Positions 53,966-62,643 of a stretch of 64,000 nucleotides of DNA are shown here, piece by piece. The DNA is taken from positions 81,061 through 145,060 of the forward strand of contig NZ_SLUI01000007.1 of the NCBI RefSeq assembly GCF_004339805.1. Reading direction: 5' to 3'. The translations under genes were made by a program, and so were the position numbers. Position 1 is the stretch's first letter. Every line of letters starts with the position of its first letter. The notes beneath the pieces are model-generated. The model saw only the letters and a list, made by a program, of their open reading frames with translations, was not told the origin of the DNA and searched no databases. This stretch comes from Anaerospora hongkongensis (lineage in GTDB: Bacteria; Bacillota; Negativicutes; Sporomusales; DSM-15969).

Positions 53966-55336
53966 ATGGCCGGTGTTACACAGACACCACTTTCAGCGCA
54001 GAGACCAACGGTTCCGGCAGCACCGCTTCCCATGATGAAGCGGGAAGATACCTGGGCGATTATTATTGGACTTGGTTTGATTGTCGTTGCTACTTTGGCG
54101 TTTTTCTCCAATACACTGGGATTATTGAAACCGATGGCGGTTAGTTTTACTGCTTGGACTGATTTTAGCAAAGCATTGGGTGATATATCTTCAAAATTCG
54201 GTGGTATCGTCTTCTTATATCTATTCTTTATTGTTGTATTCGGATTTGCCGTACGGGTTATGGGTGTTCATGTACCGCATTTTATTGCCGGATTTACCGT
54301 ATTGTTTGTCCTTTCTGTTTTTATTTCCTTGCTGGGAATCAACAATGCCTGGAAAAACTGGATGGAGGGACCGCTGCTGGCGTTGGCGGTAGGGATTATT
54401 GCCGGTAATCTAATCAAACTTCCCACTTGGTTCCGGGCGGCTTTGAAAACGGAATTTTACGTAAAGACAGGCATTATTCTCATGGGAGCTATTTTACCCT
54501 TTACGATCATCCTGTCGGCAGGACCGCTGGCTATTATGCAGGCCACAATCGTATCAGTGGTAACGTTTGGCTCCATCTATTTTGCTGCTACCCGCCTGTT
54601 TGGTCTTGATCCTCGCTTTGGTGCCTGTCTGGGGGCAGGCGGGTCCATATGCGGTGTCTCAGGGGCAATCGCAATAGGCGGCGCCTGCCGGGCCGAAAAA
54701 GAGCATGTTTCTGTAGCAATCTCGATGGTTGTTATTTGGGCAGTCGTTATGATCTTTTTATTACCCATTTGGGCCAAGGCATTGGGGATGGAGGCCGGGC
54801 CGGCAGGTGCCTGGATTGGCACATCCGAATTCGCTGATGCGGCCGGATTCGCAGCAGCAGCGGCAGTTGGCGATGAACGGGCAATTAAAACCTTCACCCT
54901 CATGAAGGTAGTCGGTCGTGATATGTTTGTCGGTGTCTGGGCCTTGGTAGTCGCGTTCTTGTCTGTTACGGTATGGGAGCGAAAGAAGGCCGATCAGGCA
55001 GAGCGCGTCAACGTAAGTGAAATTTGGAACAGATTCCCGAAATTCGTTATCGGCTTCTTTATCGCTTCGTTATTTACTACGGTGGTTATTGCGATGCTCA
55101 GTCCCAAAGAGGGCGCGGCATATTCTAAAGAAGTACTTGGTTTAGTAAAGGTGTTAAGAGGCTGGGCCTTTACCTTTACATTCCTCAGCATTGGGTTTAC
55201 TACCCGGTTTGGGGAATTAACCCGCCTCGGCTGGAAGCCGTTAGCCGCATTTACGATTGGTGTACTGATTAACGTTCCACTCGGTTACTGGCTGTCCAAT
55301 GTGGTGTTTGCCGGCTATTGGATGGCAATTAAATAA
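53966..55336 (+). CDS. YeiH-type sulfate/sulfite transporter family protein
   Basis: A 456-residue membrane protein with about eleven spans. ACLGAGGSICGVSGAIAIGGACRAEKEHVSVAISMVVIW (residues about 215-255) is the signature of the conserved YeiH/Cons_hypoth698 family. It is longer than E. coli YeiH (349) through an N-terminal extension. In E. coli the yeiH gene is controlled by the sulfite-responsive YeiE, so transport of sulfite or a related anion is likely here as well; direction is unknown. ATG 53966 follows AAGGAGGAG. Confidence 0.82.
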   Translation: MAGVTQTPLSAQRPTVPAAPLPMMKREDTWAIIIGLGLIVVATLAFFSNTLGLLKPMAVSFTAWTDFSKALGDISSKFGGIVFLYLFFIVVFGFAVRVMGVHVPHFIAGFTVLFVLSVFISLLGINNAWKNWMEGPLLALAVGIIAGNLIKLPTWFRAALKTEFYVKTGIILMGAILPFTIILSAGPLAIMQATIVSVVTFGSIYFAATRLFGLDPRFGACLGAGGSICGVSGAIAIGGACRAEKEHVSVAISMVVIWAVVMIFLLPIWAKALGMEAGPAGAWIGTSEFADAAGFAAAAAVGDERAIKTFTLMKVVGRDMFVGVWALVVAFLSVTVWERKKADQAERVNVSEIWNRFPKFVIGFFIASLFTTVVIAMLSPKEGAAYSKEVLGLVKVLRGWAFTFTFLSIGFTTRFGELTRLGWKPLAAFTIGVLINVPLGYWLSNVVFAGYWMAIK

Positions 55337-55401
55337 GCTTGTGCATTTTTTGTAGCGTGGCCCGGCTTGCAGTCCGGCCACGCTACGCTAAATAAAGGGT
55401 G

Positions 55402-55749
55402 ATGAATGTGAATAAAGAAAAAGCAGCGGTAGTGACACATATAACACGGGTGGCGCTGTCCCTGGTGCCGGAAGCGCAGATATTGGAGGCGCTGTATTCC
55501 CATTTACCGACGCCTGCTGCAGTAAGGGCTGTTGGGAAAATCATGGCAGACCGTACGGAGCGCGTGGCTGCCATGATGGAAATGTTAGCGGAAAGGGGTT
55601 TCTCTTTTGAGCAGGATAAGCAAACGATTTTTGCTTATTCGAATATGGTGGAGGCCTATGAAGTGAAGCGGGATTTAATCAGTGCCGGCTTTGCCGACCG
55701 TGAATTTCAAATTTATCTGGAGTATACCCGCGGCTGGGGCATGTTGTAG
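55402..55749 (+). CDS. Conserved protein of unknown function in the dsr operon
   Basis: A 115-residue soluble, helix-rich protein that I do not recognise. It contains ALSLVPEAQILEALYSHLPTPAAVRAVGKIMADRTERVAAMMEMLAERGF (helical half, about residues 16-66) then an alpha/beta half with EAYEVKRDLISAGFADREFQIYLEY. No cysteine or signal peptide. It sits between the YeiH-type transporter and the second DsrM-like gene in the same direction, so a role in this pathway is likely. ATG 55402 or GTG 55408 may be the start. Confidence 0.6.
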   Translation: MNVNKEKAAVVTHITRVALSLVPEAQILEALYSHLPTPAAVRAVGKIMADRTERVAAMMEMLAERGFSFEQDKQTIFAYSNMVEAYEVKRDLISAGFADREFQIYLEYTRGWGML

Positions 55750-55770
55750 TACTTTATATAGGTGGGGTGA

Positions 55771-56709
55771 ATGTGTGTGATTAGCTGGTTTATTGGAGGT
55801 CCATTGCTGTATTTTGCAATTGCTTTATTCTGCTATAAAACCATTACCACTATTTTGCGTTTTGTCCGGATGCCCCGCCATTTGCGCTGGGATTTATATC
55901 CGGTACCCCATCAGGGACCGGAGGGATCAAAGTATCAGAAGGTAGATTTTGGTGAGTTAAAGCCTCATGTTTCTTTGTATCATGAGCTAAAAGAAATGAG
56001 TCAGGAAATGTTGTTCATCAAAAGGGCCTTTATCCATAATCCCAAGGTATGGAAAGGCAGTTTTCCTTTGCATGTGGGTTTGTATCTTGGCACAGGCTGG
56101 CTTGTCCTGCTTACGGCAGGAGCTGTGTTGGAGATTATTGGTATTCGAGTAACTGCTGCTTCTGCTTCGACACCGGTAATGCTGCTGCATTATCTAACAG
56201 TATTCACTGGTGCAGGCAGCTTCGTGGCCGGACTGTATGGCAGCCTGGTACTGCTCTGGCTGAGAACCTTTGATCCCGATTTACGATACATATCAGACTA
56301 TATCAGCTTCTTTAATCTGGCGTTAATGCTTTGTTTATTCGGGAGCGGATTGGCAGCCTGGGCGCTGGCTGATGCCTCCTTTGACAATATACGGCTTCAT
56401 GTTAGTAATCTGCTGCAATTTCAGCCTACTGTGCTGAATTCATCCCTGTCGAGTATTTCGGTGTTCCTGTTTTGCGTATTTTTGATTTATCTGCCTTTCA
56501 GCCGAATGATGCATTTTGTTGGCAAGTATTTCTTTTACCATAATATTATGTGGGATGATGCCATGATGAAAGGCAACAGCGAGATGGAAAATGATATCGC
56601 CGCCTATTTGGATTACCATCCTACCTGGTCGGCTCCCCACATTCGTCCGGGAGGGTCCTGGGGAGAACAGGCAGTCGGCGGCTTGCCACAGGAGGGAGAG
56701 CAGAAATGA
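55771..56709 (+). CDS. Second DsrM-like membrane cytochrome b subunit
   Basis: A 312-residue protein with about six spans and haem-ligand histidines (SFPLHVGLYLGTGWLVLL, LLHYLTVFTGAGSF, YLPFSRMMHFVGKYFFYHNIMWDD). It resembles the NarI/DsrM family with the extended C terminus seen in Tme/Hme-type complexes. The ATG of the following HdrD-like gene overlaps its stop by four bases. It forms a second quinol-linked module alongside DsrM. Confidence 0.83.
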   Translation: MCVISWFIGGPLLYFAIALFCYKTITTILRFVRMPRHLRWDLYPVPHQGPEGSKYQKVDFGELKPHVSLYHELKEMSQEMLFIKRAFIHNPKVWKGSFPLHVGLYLGTGWLVLLTAGAVLEIIGIRVTAASASTPVMLLHYLTVFTGAGSFVAGLYGSLVLLWLRTFDPDLRYISDYISFFNLALMLCLFGSGLAAWALADASFDNIRLHVSNLLQFQPTVLNSSLSSISVFLFCVFLIYLPFSRMMHFVGKYFFYHNIMWDDAMMKGNSEMENDIAAYLDYHPTWSAPHIRPGGSWGEQAVGGLPQEGEQK

Positions 56710-58313
56710 AAAAAAATGTGCCTATCTGCGATTTTGGCAAAGAGTGCGAGGTGCTTGCCTCTCTTGATCCAGGGAATATAGCCGCATTGCCTGGTGAGGA
56801 AGCAGGTTGCCGGTTTAAAGCAATCAAGCCTGAGCTCAAAGCGAAATATGATTATTCACTCGACGGGTTTTCTGCTCTTAATCTGCCTATTCCCCAGACA
56901 CCGGAGGAAGAGGCGCAAATCGTTAACCGGTTTTTAAGCGGGCTGGAAAAACTGTTTCAGAAAGAAAATAACTGGGGCTTTCTACTGCCGACGACATTAA
57001 GCAATGAATATTGTATGCAGTGCAATACCTGTAATGAAGCCTGCCCCATGTATCTGGAAAGCGGTCGCCACGATATTTACCGGCCCAATTTCCGGCCGGA
57101 AGTGCTCAGACGGATTATCCGCCGTTACTTTAGTCTCAGCGGTAAGCTGCTGGGAAAATGGGCTGGTGCCGATCTTGACCTCAACTGGCGTGTCGTCTAC
57201 CGTCTGGCGGAATTAGCTTATCGCTGCAGTGTCTGCCGCCGCTGTGCGTCAGTATGCCCGATCGGTGTCGATAATGCGTTGATTTCCCGCGAATTGCGCA
57301 AAGTGTTCAGTCAGGAAATGGGAATTGCACCGGAACCTGTCCATAAGTCCGGCACGATCCGGCACATGAAAACTGGCTCGTCTACAGGCATGACGCCATT
57401 GGCTTTTAAAGACAATATTGAATTCATAGAAGATATTATTGAGGAAAAAACCGGTCGACGTCTGACAATACCTATTGATAAAAAGGGTGCCGATATTCTG
57501 CTGATCCATAATGCCGGCGAATATATGGCCTGGCCCGAAAATCCGGCAGCTTTTGCTATTCTGTTTGAGGCGGCAGGGCTTAACTGGACACTATCCAGTG
57601 ATGTAATGGGCTATGAGGGTGTCAATTACGGCGTCTGGTATGATGATATTCAGTTTTCACGCATCGCCCTGGCCCAGGTTCAGGCTGCCCAAAAGCTGAA
57701 TGTCAAAAAAATAGTGGTCGGTGAATGCGGGCATGCCACCAAAGCGCTAATCACAATCGCCGACCGGCTGCTGGTCAAGGATCTGGCTATTCCCCGTGAA
57801 CCCTGTCTGCCGTTGTTGGAGCAGATCGTAACAAGCGGCGCCATACAGTTTGATCCGGCGAAAAATAATTTTCCGGTTACGCTCCATGACCCCTGTAATA
57901 TGGTGAGGCTTATGGGCATACTGTCGCCGCAGCGCAATATATTAAAAGCGATTATGGCACCGGGCATGTTCCGGGAAATGCCGAATGCCGGTACAAACAA
58001 TTACTGCTGTGGCGGTGGCAGTGGGTTTGCGATTATGAATTCGCAGAATTTCCCGGAATGGCGTAATAATGTAGCCTCCAGGATGAAGGCCCGCCAGGTA
58101 TTGGCAGCTTTTGAAGATGTACTGGACCCATCCATACCGAAATACTATTGTGCGCCATGCTCTAATTGTAAAGGCGCGGCCCGTGATTCCCTGCTGGGCC
58201 ATTTTGGCTTTAAAGATAAATACAACATCATTTATGGCGGGCTGGTGGAACTGATGGTGAATGCAATGTCAGATATGTCTCAGCCCTTTATTTCCTGGGA
58301 AGAAGAGTTCTAG
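56706..58313 (+). CDS. Second DsrK/HdrD-like iron-sulfur reductase
   Basis: A 535-residue protein, about 90 residues longer than DsrK at the N terminus (includes CDFGKECEVLASLDPGN). Ferredoxin motifs CMQCNTCNEACPMY and CSVCRRCASVCPIG, GECGHATKAL, then CCG domain (LHDPCNMVRL, NYCCGGGSG, CAPCSNCKGAARD). All noncubane-cluster cysteines are present. With the preceding cytochrome it makes a second DsrMK-like module that may act on another thiol/disulfide or on the DsrC cycle. Confidence 0.87.
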   Translation: MKKNVPICDFGKECEVLASLDPGNIAALPGEEAGCRFKAIKPELKAKYDYSLDGFSALNLPIPQTPEEEAQIVNRFLSGLEKLFQKENNWGFLLPTTLSNEYCMQCNTCNEACPMYLESGRHDIYRPNFRPEVLRRIIRRYFSLSGKLLGKWAGADLDLNWRVVYRLAELAYRCSVCRRCASVCPIGVDNALISRELRKVFSQEMGIAPEPVHKSGTIRHMKTGSSTGMTPLAFKDNIEFIEDIIEEKTGRRLTIPIDKKGADILLIHNAGEYMAWPENPAAFAILFEAAGLNWTLSSDVMGYEGVNYGVWYDDIQFSRIALAQVQAAQKLNVKKIVVGECGHATKALITIADRLLVKDLAIPREPCLPLLEQIVTSGAIQFDPAKNNFPVTLHDPCNMVRLMGILSPQRNILKAIMAPGMFREMPNAGTNNYCCGGGSGFAIMNSQNFPEWRNNVASRMKARQVLAAFEDVLDPSIPKYYCAPCSNCKGAARDSLLGHFGFKDKYNIIYGGLVELMVNAMSDMSQPFISWEEEF

Positions 58314-58324
58314 GAGGTGTTAGT

Positions 58325-60004
58325 ATGAAAATCGTAATTATCGGTGGGGTGGCGGCAGGATTGAAGGCAGCCGCCAAGGCCAGACGCTGCGACCCGCATG
58401 CCGATATCACTGTTGTGGAGAAAGGGAATTTAATATCCTATGGTGCCTGCGGACTGCCTTACTATGTGGAAGCGCAGGTTGATGAGCTTAATGATTTGAT
58501 GAAAACGCCTGCAGGCGTGCTGCGGACCCCCGAATATTTTGAGCGGGTTAAGGATATCCGTGTCTTACCCCGTATGCTGGCTACTGCCATTGACCGGGAG
58601 AATAAGAAGGTGTCTGTTGTTAATTTAGACAATGGAGAAGAAACCGAATTATCTTATGATAAGCTCGTTCTGGCAACAGGTGCTGCTCCGGTAAGACCTG
58701 AATTGCCTGGGACTCATTTGGCTAACGTGCTGCAGTTCTGGCATCCACAGGATGCGAAAACCGTTCGGCAGGGACTCGAACAGGGAAAAGTTAATGAGGT
58801 CGTGATTATCGGAGCCGGGCTGATTGGTTTAGAGGTGGCGGCGGCATTGACGATCTGGGGAGTCAAAATAACGGTAATCGAACAAAAAGAGCATGTTTTC
58901 CCGGCTTTTTTGGATGCAGAAATAGCTGGTAATGTGGAGAAGTATTTGCGGGAGCAGGGTATTGCCCTGTTCCTTAATGAGAAAGTGACCGGTTTTGAAG
59001 GTGAGACTGCTGTGACGGCAGTGCGGACCGAGAAGCGGGCTGTTCCGGCTGATCTGGTCATCTTGGCGCTGGGGGTCCGTCCCAATGTTGAACTGGCTAA
59101 AGCGGCCGGCATTAAGCTGGGAATAACCGGGGCAATCGCTGTGGACGCAACGCTGCAGACCAGTGATCCCGATATTTATGCCGGCGGGGATTGTATTGAG
59201 AGCACCCATATGGTTTCGGGTCGACCAGCTTTTGTCCCGATGGGTTCACTGGCCAACCGGCATGGACGGATTATCGGTGAAAATCTGTTTGGCAGAGAGC
59301 GGCAGTTTAAGGGCGTGTTACAGACGGTAATTGTAAAAGTTGCCGATCTGAATGTCGGCAAGACTGGTCTTACCGAGCGTGAGGCAAAAATGCTGGGATA
59401 TGAGTATATAACCGTTATCACTGCCGGGCATGATAAGCCGCATTATATGGAAGATGCTAGGCTGATTACAGTCAAGCTGATTGCCGAAGTAAAGACCCGC
59501 AGACTGCTTGGCGTGCAGGCGATTGGCACCGGAGACATCGCCAAGCGGATTGATGTTGCGGCAGCGCTGTTAACACTGGGCAGCACGGTGGATGACATAA
59601 CGGATATTGAGTTATCCTATGCGCCGCCGTATAATTCACCGATTGATAATCTGGCAGTAGCAGCGAATTCTTTGCTGAATAAGCTGGAGGGGAAGTTGAA
59701 AGGACTGCCGCCGCTGGCAGCACAGGAAATGCTCCGTGATCATAAGACTATTTTCCTTGATGTGCGCACTACTGCTGAATTTAAGGAAGAGCAGCTCAAA
59801 GGTTGTTCCAATGTCAAGCATATTCCGCTAGGTGAGCTGCGCAGCCGCTATGAGGAGCTCAACCGGGAAGCTGAGATCGTCACTTTCTGTAAAATCAGTT
59901 TGCGCGGCTACGAGGCGGAAGGCATACTGGAAGGTCTCGAATTTAAGAATGTCAAGGTTTTAGAGGGTGGACTGTTCTCCTGGCCTATCGCCGGAGAGAA
60001 GTAG
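58325..60004 (+). CDS. CoA-disulfide reductase/polysulfide reductase with C-terminal rhodanese domain
   Basis: A 559-residue flavoprotein: FAD motif IIGGVAAGLKAAAKARR, catalytic Cys42 in SYGACGLPYY, NAD motif VIIGAGLIGLEVAAAL, and DPDIYAGGDCIES. The last ~100 residues are a rhodanese domain (FLDVRTTAEFKEEQL) with active-site Cys522 in VTFCKISLRGYEA. Such fusions reduce persulfides, polysulfides or CoA disulfide with NAD(P)H. As the last operon gene it could recycle sulfane sulfur from DsrC or provide thiol balance. GGAGG precedes ATG 58325. Confidence 0.88.
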   Translation: MKIVIIGGVAAGLKAAAKARRCDPHADITVVEKGNLISYGACGLPYYVEAQVDELNDLMKTPAGVLRTPEYFERVKDIRVLPRMLATAIDRENKKVSVVNLDNGEETELSYDKLVLATGAAPVRPELPGTHLANVLQFWHPQDAKTVRQGLEQGKVNEVVIIGAGLIGLEVAAALTIWGVKITVIEQKEHVFPAFLDAEIAGNVEKYLREQGIALFLNEKVTGFEGETAVTAVRTEKRAVPADLVILALGVRPNVELAKAAGIKLGITGAIAVDATLQTSDPDIYAGGDCIESTHMVSGRPAFVPMGSLANRHGRIIGENLFGRERQFKGVLQTVIVKVADLNVGKTGLTEREAKMLGYEYITVITAGHDKPHYMEDARLITVKLIAEVKTRRLLGVQAIGTGDIAKRIDVAAALLTLGSTVDDITDIELSYAPPYNSPIDNLAVAANSLLNKLEGKLKGLPPLAAQEMLRDHKTIFLDVRTTAEFKEEQLKGCSNVKHIPLGELRSRYEELNREAEIVTFCKISLRGYEAEGILEGLEFKNVKVLEGGLFSWPIAGEK

Positions 60005-60013
60005 CTGCTCGTA

Positions 60014-60026
60014 AAAAGGGGACAGT
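60014..60026 (+). repeat. Short GGGGACA-type palindrome after the operon
   Basis: GGGGACAGTCCCC is a five-base dyad related to the longer GGGACA palindrome at 5944-5974. It lies about 10 bases after the last stop of the sulfite operon. Confidence 0.5.
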
Positions 60027-60377
60027 CCCCTCACCGACCTTCACTGATGCATAGGGTCATAGACTTTTCATGTATTAGTGGAGGTTTGTTGTTTAAGACA
60101 ACCAATGAAACGGGGGAGATAAATATGACAAAAATGGTAAAATATAGTATTATGTAGATAAAAGATTTGGAAATACATATTTTATTAGAACTTGCTGGGA
60201 GTAAAATCCTATAAATTTAAAAAACCATAGTAAAAATTAGATATAATTTATCTTGAAACTTCAAATTCAAAGTATGGAAGTTCAGTAGCTAGTAGCTGAT
60301 TTACATTTAAATATTGGACTAAACTGAAAGATCATAAAGTTTGAGCTTTTTAGTAGCTCTAATAGGAGCGAAAGATC
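60027..60377. other. AT-rich intergenic segment with a possible 10-residue ORF
   Basis: The segment shows a sharp drop in GC content compared with the dsr operon. The only coding candidate is MTKMVKYSIM (60125-60157), preceded by a strong GGGGGAGA site but too short to identify. No terminator or known RNA was recognised. Confidence 0.5.
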
Positions 60378-61139
60378 GTGAGAATAGCGTTACTTCATTT
60401 GGAATTGAGCGAAGGACCGCAAGAAGCTAATATTGCAAAAATTGAATTAGCTATACAACGTGCTGCCAGGTTTGGTGTAAACTGGGTGTTAACTCCGGAA
60501 ATGGCTGTGCAAGGAGATTCTTTTACTGATAGAAAACCAAAACTTGCGATTCCGGTACAGCCTGAACCAGCTCTACAAGGCATTATTCGGTTAGCTAAGT
60601 TGAATAAATTGACAGTTTTTCTATGCTGTGCTGAACAGGAGGAAGGCAACTGCAATCTATATAATAGTTGTTTGGTAATTGGTGTGGAAGGTGAATTGGT
60701 GGGACGCCAACACAAGCTGCACTTGCATGAAGAAGGTGAATATTGGGCTACTAAAGGTAATTCGCTGCATTCGATTTCTTGTCAAGGATTAACTGCTGGG
60801 ATATTGATCTGCGCGGACTCCTGGTATGTTAGAAATGCGCGATTGCTAAAGGAGCAAGGTGCAGAAATTTTAATTGTCCCAGCTGCTTGGCCGCCTGAAA
60901 TATGCGACCCAACGGATTGTTGGGAACGCTGCTCTACGGAAACGGGCTTAGTATTATGCGTTTGTAATCAAACAGGTCACGCGGGACAATTAAATTATGA
61001 TAATGCTACAAGCGTTGTAATAGAAAGTGGCGTAACTAAGCTGCTCTACAGCGGTATGAGGGAAGCTATTTTGTTGTTTGAATTCGATGAATTGCGAAGG
61101 AAAATATTATCGACTCACTTTACGATAATTTCTGTATAA
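60378..61139 (+). CDS. Nitrilase-superfamily carbon-nitrogen hydrolase
   Basis: A 253-residue protein with the catalytic triad in place: Glu41 (VLTPEMA), Lys113 (RQHKLHL) and Cys145 (LICADSW). The family hydrolyses amides, carbamoyl compounds or nitriles in the cytoplasm; this subgroup is not identifiable. GTG 60378 follows AGGAGCG. It is the first of three AT-rich genes (followed by MATE and acyltransferase) that differ in composition from their neighbours and look co-transferred. Confidence 0.85.
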   Translation: MRIALLHLELSEGPQEANIAKIELAIQRAARFGVNWVLTPEMAVQGDSFTDRKPKLAIPVQPEPALQGIIRLAKLNKLTVFLCCAEQEEGNCNLYNSCLVIGVEGELVGRQHKLHLHEEGEYWATKGNSLHSISCQGLTAGILICADSWYVRNARLLKEQGAEILIVPAAWPPEICDPTDCWERCSTETGLVLCVCNQTGHAGQLNYDNATSVVIESGVTKLLYSGMREAILLFEFDELRRKILSTHFTIISV

Positions 61140-61190
61140 TGGTAGTTATTGACTTGGGCTTTGCAAAGAAAGGTGTTACGGCAATTGACA

Positions 61191-62555
61191 ATGTTATCTA
61201 AAAGCGAAAATATGATTTCCTGCAATCAGATTATTAAGCTTACTTATCCGTTAATTCTCAGTATGCTTTCTTTTAATGCTATGGTATTTGTTGACAGGCT
61301 GTATGTAGCGCAATATGATCTAACACAATTTGCCGCCATGATGCCAGCTAGTTTTATTGCCATTGGTTTTGCTAGTATTTTTACAGGAATTATTGGGTAT
61401 ATCTCCGTATTTGTAGCGCAATATTACGGGGCTGGACGCTACCGGGACTGTGTAGCTTCCATGTGGCAGGGAATTTATGCAAGCCTGATTTTTGCTGTTT
61501 TTTTGCTAGGAATTTCCCCACTAGCTGCCTCCGTATTTGAGATAATGGGGCACAGTGGAAAACTATTAATGTACGAAGTAGAATATTTTTATCTTATTAC
61601 TATTGCCGAGTGCATTCAACTTTTTTCTACCGCCTTTTACAGCTTCTATTGCGGTATTGGCAGGACAAAAACAACAATGTATGTGGCGCTACTGACAAAT
61701 ATAGTTAATATTATCCTTGCCGGAGTACTTGTATTTGGAAAGTTTGGTATGCCTGAGTTAGGAATGTATGGGTCAGGCCTAGCTGCGATTATTAGTTGTA
61801 CAGTTGGCTTGCTTTGTTATCTGTTTTTGATGCGACAAACAGCACTTATTCAACAATACCAACTACTACCGTATAGTCGCTTGCATGGACAAAAACTATA
61901 TAGTTTATTACGATATGGCTTGTTCGCGGGTGTGCAATCTTTTGTTGAAACAGGTTACTTTAGTATTTTTCTTTTGCTTATCGGTGCAATGGGGGAAAGT
62001 AATCTGGCTGCAGTGAATGTGGTTTTTGCCATGGAGGCAGTTTTTATTTTGCCGGTAAACGGAATGACGACGGCAATAGGGATTATTGCCAGTCAAGAAA
62101 GAGGGGCTAATAGGCTCGGTAATATTCCAGAAGTTCTTAAGAAGGGTATGACCTTAGGGCTTTGTTTTAATATTATTATCTTAATAGCTTGCAATTTTTT
62201 CCCTGAGATACTGATTTCCAGTTTTCATGCCGATACTAGTAATGAACAACGACAGTTCATCCAGATCGCTACTCCGTTGCTGAGACTAACTTCTCTGTGG
62301 CTGGTATTTGATACGATTCATTTAATGATTGGCACTGTATTAAAATCAATGGGGGATACAAGATTTATGATGATTACTTATGCAATTGTACCTCTTTTAT
62401 TTTATGCGATAATACCCTATCTGTTTTGCAACTTGTTTTCAATTTCTCTGACTTGGTTGTGGGTTTCTTTGGTTTGTTATAGTGTAGTCATGCTACTTCT
62501 GATGGCAAGCCGCTTTCTAAGTGGTAAGTGGAAAGAATTTAATGTGATTGAATAG
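61191..62555 (+). CDS. MATE-family multidrug/metabolite exporter
   Basis: A 454-residue protein with 12 spans in two homologous halves (LTYPLILSMLSFNAMVFVDRLYVAQ and later LLRYGLFAGVQSFVETGYFSIFLLLIGAMGE). MATE proteins export cationic compounds or metabolites with sodium or protons. The ATG at 61191 has no clear ribosome-binding site; TTG 61185 with AAAGGTG upstream is also possible. It sits 50 bases after the nitrilase-family gene, suggesting the same transcript. Confidence 0.85.
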   Translation: MLSKSENMISCNQIIKLTYPLILSMLSFNAMVFVDRLYVAQYDLTQFAAMMPASFIAIGFASIFTGIIGYISVFVAQYYGAGRYRDCVASMWQGIYASLIFAVFLLGISPLAASVFEIMGHSGKLLMYEVEYFYLITIAECIQLFSTAFYSFYCGIGRTKTTMYVALLTNIVNIILAGVLVFGKFGMPELGMYGSGLAAIISCTVGLLCYLFLMRQTALIQQYQLLPYSRLHGQKLYSLLRYGLFAGVQSFVETGYFSIFLLLIGAMGESNLAAVNVVFAMEAVFILPVNGMTTAIGIIASQERGANRLGNIPEVLKKGMTLGLCFNIIILIACNFFPEILISSFHADTSNEQRQFIQIATPLLRLTSLWLVFDTIHLMIGTVLKSMGDTRFMMITYAIVPLLFYAIIPYLFCNLFSISLTWLWVSLVCYSVVMLLLMASRFLSGKWKEFNVIE

Positions 62556-62643
62556 GCAAATTTAAAACTATATGCATATTAAATGAATTTTATTCCTACT
62601 GGTGTCAAATACAATTTAGTTCAAAAAAAGGTAGGAGCTTTCA

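Noticed and set aside
48875..60004. A full sulfate-reduction pathway
   Set aside because: No ATP sulfurylase, APS reductase, QmoABC or DsrJOP is present in the window; only sulfite-level reduction can be claimed.
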